Source: Hydractinia symbiolongicarpus (taxonomy: Eukaryota > Cnidaria > Hydrozoa > Anthoathecata > Hydractiniidae). From it: a stretch of DNA of 64,000 bases. Under the pieces are notes generated by a model that did not search any database, was not told the origin of the DNA, and saw nothing but the letters and a program-made list of their open reading frames with translations. Positions 36,601 through 46,618 of the stretch are shown piece by piece; positions within the stretch are counted from its first letter, which is position 1, and each line of letters opens with the position of its first letter. A program made the translations under genes and the position numbers. The stretch lies in the NCBI RefSeq assembly GCF_029227915.1, contig NC_079885.1, positions 8,124,001 to 8,188,000 on the forward strand. The letters are read 5' to 3'.

Positions 36601-36708
36601 GCTTCACCAGCTTCTTCACTTTTTGGGTATTGATAGTCTTGCGAAGCTCCTCATCTTGAACTAATTCTTTTCTCAGTTGTTTAACAGCAGATTTTAAGGA
36701 TGCCTCAT
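21581..36708 (-). CDS. Giant midasin-like protein, first part of the large exon: six AAA+ modules and long helical region
   Basis: The sequence shows six midasin/dynein-type AAA+ modules. Walker A motifs lie near 34,105 (GETGAGKT), 32,775 (GQNGCGKS), 31,845 (GPAASGKT), 30,895 (degenerate GPTSYKS), 29,080 (GPPGVGKT) and 28,065 (GGNSSGKT). Walker B motifs: LLLDEF (33,905), IVLEN (32,590), FLADEF (31,665), LILEN (29,870), ILLDEI (28,865), FLLDN (27,560). About 830 helical residues precede module 1. Module 4 holds an acidic, Ser-rich insert (about 30,100-30,600). About 1,970 helical residues follow module 6. Family knowledge: midasin is an about 5,000-residue motor with six AAA+ modules and one C-terminal MIDAS domain that strips factors from pre-ribosomes. 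This chain is far longer and divergent, so I infer a paralogous motor, not MDN1. The exon starts after acceptor TTTATTTAG (36,709-36,710); upstream exons are missing. Frames opposite it are shadows. Confidence 0.9.
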
Positions 36709-37600
36709 CTAAATAAAAAATTAAAAAAACTATTTCAAAATATTTTTATATCGATTTTTTATTCTCACTGTAACATTCTTAGTACTTTAATCAGAGAAAA
36801 AACAAGACAAATTCCTGAGACCAAAACATTACGAATTTTTTTGGCCAAATTTTTGCTAAAACGCATTTTAAAATTTTTTTGGGATATTTTAAATTGGAAG
36901 ATTTTTGCAAGGAAAAATTACGAGTTTATGTTTCAGATGAATGTTTTACAAAAGCAATGCAACAACATCTTTTTGTGTTCTTACAGATGGAAAGTGACAC
37001 ATGATGTTGTTAATGATAAAAAAGGTGGAAAAACCTTTAAAAGTCAAAATGTCCTCAAAGAGCACATGTATAAGAATTACACAACAATTATTCAACAGAT
37101 AGCAAAATCATAAAATTCAATCGCTGTCAATTTGATGATCAAATGATAATGACATTGTAATATTTTTTTAGATGAGAAATAATCAAGCATAAACTCAGTG
37201 AAAAAATACGAAACAGTGGGTCTAAAATATCCTATTAACAACCCAAAAGCAAATATGTAACAGTGTCATTAATATTCAAACATTTACTCAATATTAGACA
37301 AGGTTGGTGATATTGTAAACAACTTTAGACCCAGTTTACAATTAGTTTCACTCAATACTTGCTGCTACAACTTTAAACTGGAAAAGAATTAACATAAAAC
37401 AGTAGCAATCTAGTTAAGTTAATTATTCTTTTATCTTTTGTAGGAATAAATAAGTAGATTTCCATCAAAACAATTACAGCTACATTTGAAACAATTGGTC
37501 TAGGATAACCAGTAATTTCTTGAGCATTTTTGCAAGCATGACAGAGCTGTTCAAAAACTAATACTCTAATCTAAGAAACTTTTGCGAAAAAAACTTAGCA
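36709..37600. other. 5' intron or flank of the giant gene, with an exon-like segment on the opposite strand
   Basis: AT-rich sequence upstream of the acceptor of the large exon. No matching upstream exon for the giant gene was found here. A plus-strand terminal-exon-like segment lies at 36,987-37,113 and is listed separately. Confidence 0.5.
36987..37113 (+). other. Terminal-exon-like segment of unknown plus-strand gene
   Basis: A strong acceptor (CTTTTTGTGTTCTTACAG) is followed by an open frame starting WKVTHDVVNDKKGGKTF, then KEHMYKNYTTIIQQIAKS and a TAA. The lysine- and glutamine-rich amphipathic ending reads like a genuine C-terminus. No upstream exon was identified, and the giant gene lies on the other strand to its left. 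It may be a retrocopy end, a nested gene or chance. Confidence 0.3.
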
Positions 37601-37607
37601 ATAATAT

Positions 37608-38265
37608 TACTAATATTATTAATAATACAGAGACTGTATCTGTCTGTTTGTATGTTAAATTTAATGACGTAATGGTGCGACGTCAATAATACTTCTTAAC
37701 GTCAATATCTTATTAAATTAATGAAGCCATTACAATGCACCTAAAACTTTGAGGTCAAATAACTTAGAAACGGGGTGGTGACGTCAATGATTTTTCAATG
37801 CGTGGGTAACTAGGGACCACCTAAGACCAATTTGGGCAATTTTTTCAAGCCTGGGTCCCAACATCCGTTTCGGAATGGACAGGTTGATGACGTAATCAAA
37901 AAACCTTTAAATCCTAAATCTCTGCAACCGTTTGTCAAAAGTACATGATTCTATACATTTTCTTGATCAGCGTTTCAATATCTATACGATGAAGGCAACA
38001 GGTGTAGAAATTTCCAAGAACATTTTTTTGGTTTTGACAGGCCATTTCTGACGTCAGCAAAATTTTTAAACTCTTATATCACAATAACCGCTCATCAAAA
38101 CCACACGAACATATACATTTTCTTGATCAGCGATTTAAGCTCTACACAATAGAGGAAACGTGAAAACAAAGTTTTATTTTTTTGTTGATGGGTTGCTGAC
38201 GTCATCAAAATATTTATTCTGCCTCAGTGGATTTCTCTATGAGCCTTGTCGACTAGTCTATATGA
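37608..38265 (+). repeat. Interspersed repeat with TGACGTCA subunits, copy A
   Basis: The copy begins near TAATACAGAGACTGTATCTG and ends near GCCTTGTCGACTAG. Its 3' half contains internal subunits of about 130-150 bp. Each reads roughly ATACATTTTCTTGATCAGCG ... CTATACGATAAAGGCAACGG ... TGACGTCAGCAAAA. There is no coding content. It is followed head-to-tail by copy B and matched in reverse orientation at 54.7-55.4 kb. I infer a non-autonomous mobile repeat of a hydrozoan-type genome. Confidence 0.75.
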
Positions 38266-39140
38266 TAATACACTAAGTGTGTCCGTCTCTCCGTGACAGG
38301 CAAAGTGGATATGTTTATTTTCCTTTGATGTAGCCGAAAAAGTTATGTCTTATTTGTTAAATTTTATGACGCTACGGCGCGACGTCAATAACACTACTTT
38401 AACGTCAATATCCTATATAAAATTAATGAAGCCATGACAGTGCACGTGTAGGTAACTAGGGACCACATCATCATCATCATTCATCATTCTTGGGACCAAC
38501 CTGGGACCAATTTGAGTAAGTTTCCCAAACCTTAGTCCCCGAATCCGTTTCAGTTTGGACGTGTTGATGACGTCACCAAAAAACCTTCAAAGCCAAATAT
38601 TTCTGCAACTGTTTAAAAGTACCTGATGTTATACATTTTCTTGATCAGCGTTCCAAGATCTATACGATAAAGGCAACGGGTATACAAATTTTTAAAAAAA
38701 TAATTTTTGTCTTTTCATAGGTCTTTGCTGACGTCAGCAAAAACCTTATGGCGTTTGTCCAAAACATATGATCCTATACATTATTTTAATCAGAGTTTTA
38801 ACATCTACACATTATATGCACAGTGAAAACAAGGTTCTTATTTTTTTTGGATTGGTTACTGACATCATCAAAATTCAAATGACGCTTCCTTTTCATTTTT
38901 ATCCTGCCTTAGAGGATTTTTCCATTGGCCTTATCGACTATGCATTTGTCAAAAACATATAATCCCGATATTATTTTGATCAGTCTACACATTACAGACA
39001 AAGAATAAACAAATTTCGCGAATTTTTTTTATCTGCACCGCACTGCTGACTTCAGCAAAACAACTAAAACAAATTTTCTTTTATTGAACTTTTGCCTAAG
39101 AAGATTTCTCCACGGGATTATTGACTAGTTTAGTGAATAT
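38262..39140 (+). repeat. Interspersed repeat with TGACGTCA subunits, copy B plus a partial subunit
   Basis: The same order of blocks as copy A: TCTGTC-rich start (38,280), GACGTCAATA (38,385), GGGACCACAT (38,456), TGATGACGTCACC (38,568), CATTTTCTTGATCAGCG (38,633) and TGACGTCAGC (38,728). A further degraded subunit extends to about 39,140 and ends in TTGACTAGTT. The head-to-tail arrangement suggests tandem insertion or unequal exchange. Confidence 0.75.
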
Positions 39141-39499
39141 TATCTTACAAAACTTCAAAATGCCTATACATGAAACTTTTTTAAGGACAAACTTTTTGAA
39201 TTGTTCATTTGCATTTTTTTTAAATAAACTTGTTTAATTTCGTTAAATTTAGGATAAATTGACCCCATTTATTTTTTTTGCTTATGCATATCCTTTTTTG
39301 CATCAAAATCCTGCATACAGATCTGTAAAATGTTTAAAAAATGTTTCTTAAGATTACCATTATTTCTTAGGCAAATTAAACCCTTTAAAGGGTTGGGGGT
39401 CTTTTTTGAGAAGTTGAATGTCCTCCACCTTACCTTTGTCTTAAAGGGGCAATTGCGGAAGTCCCATGAAAGCCACATAGTAATGTCACTTTAAAAAAA
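39141..39499. other. Gene-free interval
   Basis: AT-rich sequence between the repeat copies and the LINE fragment. A short minus-strand open frame (39,269-39,478) has no recognisable features. Confidence 0.45.
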
Positions 39500-39629
39500 A
39501 CCCAGTCGGACTGTGAACAGTTAGTGTTAGGAAGGGCATCTAGATGAAAAACAATCCAAAACTCTTTATTAATGGCTGTGAGAACAGTTGATCATACAAA
39601 CTGCGTAAACGGGACTGGAACTTTCAGGA

Positions 39630-40066
39630 GTAAAGGTGATTGCGCAAGGTAGGACTGATGTTAGGTGTGAGCATCGTCAGATTGTTACCCAGCTATCGCA
39701 TTACAGAATAGATAACATTAGGTTGAGGATGGCTAATGTAAATGTTGGTGCACTGAGAGGTAGAGCAGGTGAGGTAGTTGATATGCTAAAATGTAGATCT
39801 GTTGATATGTTGTGTACAGGAAGTCAGGTGGAGAGGAGCTTCAGTGAGATTTGTTGGAGGTAGGAGGGCAAGGTATAAGCTTTTTTGATTGGTAATAGTG
39901 ATGCATATGAAGGAGTTGGCATATTCGTTGCAGAGAAGTGGGTAGAAAAAGTAATAGATGTTATGCGTGTTGATAGTCATAGTATAGTGATAAAGTTTTT
40001 GATAGGTAATAGAATTGTCACCTTTCTGTCAGTGCAGTGTGGACTCAGCGAGGAAGATACTATATT
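39630..40066 (+). pseudogene. LINE fragment: apurinic-type endonuclease region
   Basis: Two adjacent frames give MANVNVGALRGRAGEVVDML (from about 39,729) and GNSDAYEGVGIFVAEKW (from about 39,891), ending with FLSVQCGLSEED near 40,060. They match the order N-V-G-T-L-R, then W-x-G-V-G-I, of the APE endonuclease domain of non-LTR retrotransposons. Frame breaks between the two parts and an abrupt end at about 40,066 show decay. The rest of the endonuclease and the first half of the reverse transcriptase are missing here. Unrelated sequence follows before LINE similarity resumes at about 41,646. Confidence 0.75.
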
Positions 40067-41645
40067 ATAATACCCGTATATGTCTGTCTGTACGTCTGTC
40101 TATTTGTTTGTCATACAAAATGTTAGCTTAGCTTCGCATAGCTGCACATAGCTGCTTCCCTCTCTACCACGCCTGAACAATACTAAAACAATCATAGTAT
40201 TTGTTTTTTTCGTAACCTTTTCATCGTCCTACCAACCTTTTTATACATCTTTTTAAAGACACATCCCTTTTTACCACAAATTTCTCCACTGCAAAAAGTC
40301 CACATTTTTTACCTAGCCACCCCCACCATTAATCGGGACCATTAATCCGGAATAATAAGCCTGTCAACCTTTTTGTGCCAGAGTTTAGCTTTATTAAACA
40401 ATCACAAACCTTATTAGTTTCACGTGTTTGCACAACCTGGCATTTAATTTTAGGCCAGGGCTTTCATGAGTTCATTAGAATATCGCAACCACGAGGCTAT
40501 GAGGACAAATTGGTTTTACATTGCTTTTACACACTTTATTTTTTCCCAATATTTTCCCATTTTATTTGAAGCACTTAGCTACACCTTAACGTTTCACCCC
40601 TTAATATTTCTCAAGTTTTCTAGCCATAAATCTTAAACAAAACAATTTTAAGATTTTAGCTAGGAAGTAGATTTTGAGGTATAGCATTCTGCTGAAGCTA
40701 GCTACCTATACACAGCCTTATTTATTCCCATTCTTTTAAAGTTTTTATTCACTTTGGTATATCAATATTTAATTTTATGTTGGGGTTGTGGCTATTAGCT
40801 AGCTACCTAGGGGCCTTCAAAAATTTTTCTGGGCCCTGTTAGCAGGATATTGCTGCTAAGGGGAGGGAGTCTGAAGTGTAAGGGGAGGGAGTCTGAAAAA
40901 AAAAATCCGCTAAGGATTAAGAAATTTTAAAAATTTGTTTGTGACCTGGGAAATTTTTTCGAAGGCTCCCTAGCTCTTGACCTACCTTAAAAGTAAAAGT
41001 AAAAGTAGCCAAATGCAGTTTTTAGCTTAGGTAACTACACATGTTATTACTGTCATAAAAACTTTATCCACAAAGTATTATTTTTTTTAGCTGGACAGAG
41101 TAACTGTTTCCTGTTTTTATTTAAACCGTTGTGATAAAGTTTTTTTTGAAAAAAGCTATTACGCCTAGCTTGCCTGGTGTTAAGAATGGGCTGTTTTGTG
41201 TATTTTTATTTAAATTGAAGTTATGATAACTTATTTTGGGAAAAGGCTATTACGCCTATAGGCACGTGTGACACAGTTTACCTGTACTAAAGGCTCATTG
41301 CAGTGTCATGATTAATATGTTAATGCTTATTGAAACTTATTATGCAAAAGAAAACAATATTGACTAATTTTATTGCTATGAGGGAGTTAACACCATGAAT
41401 AAACACGGTTTACCTGTACTAAGCGCTTAGTCTAGTGTTATTGTTATTGTGTTATTGTACCTACATGAATGTGCGACATTGTTTAACTGTACTAAGCCCG
41501 CGGCCCAGAGTACATTCATTTTTGAACTTTCACTGCAAACATTTTTTAAACAATAACAATGTTTGGTCAGGTGTTTTTACTATGAGAGGGTAACAACACG
41601 TTGTAGACTAAGCTAATTGTGCAGGAAATTTTTTTTTGAAAAATA
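40067..41645. other. Inserted or replaced sequence within the LINE, non-coding
   Basis: The segment starts with a TATATTATAATACCCGTATATG block followed by TGTCTG-rich sequence, similar in style to the start of the TGACGTCA repeats. Three loose copies of a GTTTACCTGTACTAA phrase occur at about 41,278, 41,407 and 41,477. No coding sequence was recognised. Its edges coincide with the break in the LINE, so it is probably an insertion or a deletion-replacement. Confidence 0.5.
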
Positions 41646-42839
41646 TATGAGAAAATTAGGTGTAAATGAGTGGCTAGTTACGATGGTACAGTCTATGTAC
41701 AGCAATGCTTAAGTCGTGTCAGGATTAACGATTCACTTAGTGATGAATTTAGTGTAAATTTTGGTGTACATCAGGGTTCTGTACTTAGTCCTTTGTTGTT
41801 TGTTCTAGTCTTAGAAGCGCTGTTGATGGAGTTCAGAACAGGTTGTCCATGGGAGTTATTGTATGCAGATGATTTGGTTCTCATAGCAGAATTAGTTGAA
41901 AAGTGGAAGAAAGGACTAGAAGAGAAAGGGCTAAGGGTGAACACAGCAAAGTCTAAAGTCATAATTAGTAGCATTGCAGCCAAGTGTGACCTTGTAGTTG
42001 GAAAGTGGCCTTGTGGAGTTTGCAGGAAAGGGGTTGGTAGTAACTCAATTTTTTGTCAGACTTGCAAGCATTGAGTACATAAGTGCAGTAGTATTGGTGG
42101 AAGGTTAAGAGCTGACATTCAGTTTGTATGCAAGCGTTGCAAAGGTGAAATTATAGAGAATGAAGTATTTCCAGCTTCAATGATGTACAACAGTGGCTCG
42201 TTAGAGATAGTTGAGAACTTCTGTTACTTCGGTGATATGTTGGGCAGTGAAGGGGGTGTTGGAAGAAGTGTTACCTGCAGGATAGGTTCTGCTTGGAAAA
42301 AGTTCAGAGAGTTACTTCCTTTGTTGGCTAGCAGAGTCTTGTCAAGTGAGTTAAAAGGTAGGTTGTATGAGGCCTGTGTAAGAAGTGTTATGTTGTACGG
42401 TAGTGAGACATGGTCAGTGAAGTAGAAAGATCTTGACTGTTTAGAAAGGAATGATATGAGAATGGTTAGGTGGATGTGTAACGCCAGTCTGAGAGACAAA
42501 AAGAGTTCAGATGAGCTAAGAAGCAGGCTAAGTATCCGTAGAATTAAAGATGTTATCCAGATAAGAAGATTGAATTGGCTGGGGCACTTGGAAAGAATGG
42601 AGGGGATAATTGGGTAAGAAAGTGTGGAGACTTGATAGTTCCTGCGGCAAAGCCCAGAGGCAGACCGAGAAAGACTTGGCAGGAGGTTATAAGGACAGAC
42701 TTGATACAGAGGAAGTTGAGTTTAGATCTAACACAGTCTAGATCAGATTGGAAGAGGTTCATTAATATACCCCGTCCAACCCATGCTAGCATGGAAAACG
42801 GACGTTAAGCCAAGAATGATGATGATGATGATGATGATA
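41646..42839 (+). pseudogene. LINE fragment: second half of reverse transcriptase, zinc-finger-like tail and 3' end
   Basis: The frames give reverse transcriptase motifs FGVHQGSVLSPLLF (about 41,760-41,805) and LLYADDLVLIAE (about 41,858-41,893), then KSKVIIS. A cysteine cluster WPCGVCRKGVG ... CQTCKH follows (about 42,005-42,073), then GSAWKKFRELLPLLASRVLS and a conserved tail with NWLGHLERM, RGRPRKTW and ending THASMENGR (about 42,570-42,808). In-frame stops at 42,072 and 42,423 and frame changes show it is dead. The 3' end is an AT-free hinge followed by a (GAT)n tail at 42,815-42,839, typical of target-primed non-LTR elements. The clade is not certain (RTE/L2-like). Confidence 0.8.
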
Positions 42840-43319
42840 TTATACCTGAAACACTCTGTGCGCTTCACCAGGTTTACGACAGACTGCATACCTATACTAC
42901 AGTACTCAGCCTGAATGTGTGGCACAGTTTACGGTTCTTATTAATTTCAATGCTGGGTAATACTTTTACTTGTGGCGCTTACCCTGGCGTGCGACGCCGA
43001 GTCCCCTGGCTATTAGTTAATAGCAGTCACATCAAGGTTTGCACACAGTCAACTTGTCAAGGTGGGCGGCCACTTTAATGGTCATGTTGGGAAGTCATCT
43101 GAAGGTTATAGATTTGTGCATGGAGGCTACGGATTTGGGAGCAAAAATAAGAAGTCTATCTACATGCATACAATCAAATGTACTTCGTTTTATTTTTTCA
43201 TTCAAATCTCCTTAATTAACAAAAAATTGATAGATTTATAAAGTGTTACTGCCTCCATGGCAGTTTATTTATTTATTTGTTATATGTTTATGTGTTACCC
43301 TTTTATATCTTTTTTTTGA
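42840..43319. other. Short LINE scrap and flank of the BEL element
   Basis: A piece at about 43,062-43,150 encodes HFNGHVGKSSEGYRFVHGGY, the next segment of the same LINE endonuclease that is missing at 40,066. It lies downstream of the 3' tail, so it is a separate or displaced copy. The remainder is AT-rich and carries no gene. Confidence 0.55.
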
Positions 43320-43471
43320 TGTTGTTAATTGTGTTAGTACAAGTGTGTCTCTCAAGTTTCCATGTGGGCATTAGTTTCTATGTAGTGATGTCACAGCGTG
43401 TTGTTCTATTGTGTTGCTTTATAATTGTTTGTTTAATTGTCCATTAGGGACTTCTGTTTTATATAGTTGTT
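43320..43471 (+). repeat. Left LTR (partial) of the BEL/Pao element
   Basis: Nearly identical to 54,439-54,590, sharing the run TGTTGTTAATTGTGTTAGTA and GACTTCTGTTTTATATAG. Similarity stops after TATATAGTTGTT, where the right copy continues. The left copy is therefore truncated, or the gag region lies across a deletion. Confidence 0.75.
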
Positions 43472-43487
43472 CAGTTAGATGAACAGT

Positions 43488-44961
43488 TTCGTGAATTGCT
43501 TAAGAGGCATGCTAGGTGCCAAATATTGTTAGGAGTTCCAGAGGAGGAAGATGACGCTTTAGTCAATATGTTGGATAAAGACATCTTAAAACGAGATGTA
43601 GAGAATTGTTGAGTGAAAGTGAAGGCTTTGACAACAAATCCTGTAGTAATTCACAAAGATCATGTAGAAGCAAGAGATCTAAAAACACAACCAGCTCAGT
43701 TAGAGAAGCTGCTATTTGAGAAAGAGCGATGCTTGCAGAATTACAAATTAAGGCAGAATTTCTAGAGAAGCAAAAGGAAGTTGCTAAAGTAAATATGGAG
43801 TTTGATATGGCTAAATCAGCAGCAAAGCTGAAGGTATATCAGCAGGAGGATATGGAGTCTTTGGATCAGTCCATTAGATCCTTTCCCATAGAGAATATGA
43901 ACAAGGACAAATTTGTAGAAGATTATGTAATATGAACAATGTAGAAGAAAGAATGGTCCATAAGAGGTTACCAGATACTAGACAGTATGTTTCTAGAAAA
44001 GCGGAAGGCAATGGAAGTGAATTAAGATTGCTATCTGACATGTTGAAGCACATACAAGCACCTAAAGTTGATCTTAATGTATTCGGTGGAAACGTTTTAG
44101 ATTATGAGTATTTCATGACTACTTTCATTGAATCAGTGGAAACAAAGATAGTCAAGGATGTTTAACCCGATTGATACAGTTCTTAGAAGGTGAAGCGAAG
44201 GAGTTAGTAAAATGTTGTGTTTACCTTCCAGCGGAAGAAGGTTATTTGAGGGCAAAACGGTTGTTAGACAAAAGATATGGTGACAGAAATCGTGTATTGA
44301 GTGAATATCAAAAGCAGCTTTCAAATTGGCCAAAACTAAAACCAAATGAACCAGAAAGTTTTAGAAGGTTTTATTTCTTTCTTACCAAGTTTGAATCTGC
44401 AGTGTTATCATATATTTGTACCAGTGGTAATAGCCTGGAACTTCTTTAATGACTACAAGGTAAATTACTAGTTTATTTGCATGATAGATGGAACCGTCAA
44501 GTATTTGATATCAGAGAGAAAGGAAGAGAAGTTGGATTACAGGACTTCATCAGTTTAATTGACAAAGAAACAACTTTGGTGAATGATCCTTTGTACTCTC
44601 GACAAGCAATGTCAGTTCAATCACCAAAATTACTTGATGAAAAGGTAAAACACAGGCAGAAATCGTTTGCTACTAGTTTTAATAGGGGAAACGTGATTGT
44701 TTGCCCTTGCTGTGGTAAATATCATGATTTCAGAAACGTCTATGCTTCTGTTGCTACGAAGAAATGAGTAAAAGTCATTCAGCTAAGACATGCAAGAGTC
44801 GTAGAAAATGCAAGACATGTGGAGAAACACATCCTACCGGTCTCCATGGATACAAAAGGAGGATGGAGAAAAAAGATGAAAATAAAGATGACAACGAAGG
44901 TGGAAGCAATGACACAAGGTCAAGACAAGACAGTTCGCTCCAATCTTATAAACACACTTGA
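43488..44961 (+). pseudogene. BEL/Pao gag region (DUF1759-type) with zinc knuckle
   Basis: Consecutive broken frames give a coiled-coil-like stretch (AELQIKAEFLEKQKEVAKV, about 43,730), then VFGGNVLDYEYFMTTF (about 44,080), YGDRNRVLSEYQKQL (about 44,275) and FISLIDKE (about 44,545). This is the order of the DUF1759 gag domain. A cysteine-rich end follows with CPCCGKYHDF (about 44,703) and CKTCGETHPTGLH (about 44,811-44,850), a zinc-knuckle-like motif. Stops at 43,611, 43,933, 44,163, 44,447 and 44,765 break the frame. Confidence 0.75.
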
Positions 44962-45224
44962 TTGTTGGTCAATAGGAGTCAATGCAGAAGTTACCAGTCT
45001 TTGCATCGTTCCTGTCAATTTATGACATCAACGAAGGCCTGAAAAATCAGTTAAGACATTTGCATTATTAGACAATGGCAGTCAAGGTACATTTATAAGA
45101 GAAGATTTATTAAATGAACTAAATCTAGAAGGAACTAAAACATCAATATCTTTGAAAACTATGCATGGAGAGAAGAATGAGAAATGTCTGTTTGTTGAAA
45201 ATCTTGCAGCTTCATCCTTATAGT

Positions 45225-46339
45225 CAGGCCTGTTTATATAAGGCGCATGATCACGCGCCTACGCCTCCGCGCACACCTACCTCAACCTTGGAGCCTCAAC
45301 CTAGGTGCGTGATGAATCGTGCGCCTTCCAAAATTAGATGGGCCATGGCAAAATTTATACAAACATCCATTCGCACAATGAGACTTTCTTGCATAGACTT
45401 GAACAACAGTATTTCCATTACTTTGTACACCTCACAAAGTTTAAACTATTTTAAGGGGTGGGGGGACGTTCACAAAGCAAGCTTAGAGGCAGTGAGCCCC
45501 AAACACTGCGCCGCAATCAATAACGGTAAATAATCATGGTCAAGCATTAACAAGTTACCCCGGGTAATAGCAACCCAATTTTCGTTAGTTGTTATTAATT
45601 CCATTAAACTTAGTTTGTATCTGCTTGTGGTTAAAAAATTAAATTTAGGCGAAAAAATTAAGTAAGTATAAAAAAGGGAAATTACGAATGTTCTCGTTAT
45701 GAAGAAATAAAAAATTTAAAATGCGATCTAAGAAAGCATTTCTATCGCCACTTTTCGTTTTTAAACTATTAAAATGCAATATAAGAAAACATTTCTATCG
45801 CCTCTTTTCATTTTTAAACTTTTAAAATGCGATCTAAAAAAACATTTCTATCGCCGCTTTTCAGTTATAAACTTTTATAACGCGATCTAAAAGAGCGTTT
45901 CTATCGCAGCTATTCATTTTTAAACTTTTGAAATGCGATTTAAAAAAACATTTCTATCATCACTATTTGTTTTTAAACTTAAATGTGATCTAAAAAAACA
46001 TTTCTATCGCCGCTATTCGTTTTTAAACTTTTAAAATGCGATCTAAAAAAACATTTCTATCATCGCTATTCGTTTTTAAACTTTTAGAATGCGATCTAAA
46101 AAAACATTTCTATCGTCGCTATTCATTTTTAAACTTTTAAAATAGTCAGATATTTTGTTTTAAATAATTTATGGTTACTTTGCTATGCTAAAAATGCTAA
46201 ATGGTGATAGCTGTTTTTGTTATAAGGTTTAAAATCACGCATCTAAGAAAATCAAGGTGCGTGATAATGATCGCGCACCTCGATAAATATAGGTGCGTGA
46301 TGCACCCCACGCCAGTTAAAAAAGTTATGACCAGGCCTG
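45225..46339. mobile_element. 1,115-bp non-autonomous DNA element with CAGGCCTG ends, inserted in the BEL protease region
   Basis: Both ends are the palindrome CAGGCCTG (45,225-45,232 and 46,332-46,339). They are flanked by a direct TATAGT duplication (45,219-45,224 and 46,340-46,345). Inward are GC-rich blocks in inverted relation, GCGCATGATCACGCGCC on the left and GGTGCGTGATGCACC on the right. There is no transposase, and the core is a 53-bp tandem array. CAGG-type ends and a 6-8-bp duplication fit a hAT-like MITE, but other superfamilies with 6-bp duplications are possible. Confidence 0.75.
45718..46143 (+). repeat. 53-bp minisatellite, eight copies
   Basis: Eight head-to-tail units start near 45,718, 45,771, 45,824, 45,877, 45,930, 45,981, 46,034 and 46,087. 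Each reads about AATGCGATCTAAAAAAACAT then TTCTATCGCCGCTATTCG then TTTTTAAACTTTTAA. Copies differ by a few bases and one is 3 bp shorter. The array is internal to the CAGGCCTG element. There are no unique spacers, so it is not a CRISPR. Confidence 0.92.
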
Positions 46340-46618
46340 TATAGTAGTATAGAGCTTCCTGTAGACTTGTATGAAGTGCCAACTCTGAGGAAAGTTAAAA
46401 GGTGGGGTTATCTAGATGGCATACTTGATCACCTTCCGAACAATTGAAAACATATCTTGGTTTATTAATAGGAGGTAATTGTCCAGCAGCGTTGGAGCCT
46501 ATGAAAGTTGGTGGTCCCTATGCTTATCAGTCAAGGTTGGGATGGTGTGTTGCCGGACCAATCGCATCAAGTAAGAATTTGAAATTGTCTACAGCGTGGT
46601 GAGTTCAAAGATGGTTGG

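Larger units (their letters stand above)
45050..46600 (+). pseudogene. BEL/Pao protease region, split by an insertion
   Basis: At about 45,055-45,215 the sequence reads FALLDNGSQGTFI, the active-site loop of Pao-type aspartic proteases, then MHGEKNEKC. The region is interrupted at 45,225 by a small DNA element and resumes after 46,340 with ELPVDLYEVPTL, LGLLIGGNCPAALEP and GWCVAGPI (about 46,455-46,560), the conserved end of this domain. It is broken by stops and the insertion. Confidence 0.7.

Noticed and set aside
8804-36708. Naming the giant gene MDN1 (midasin)
   Set aside because: Length, Ig-like repeats, the module-4 insert and three VWA domains differ from midasin; only the family relationship is supported.
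45718-46143. Regular ~53-bp repeats resembling a CRISPR array
   Set aside because: Whole units repeat head-to-tail with no unique spacers, inside a eukaryotic mobile element; it is a minisatellite.
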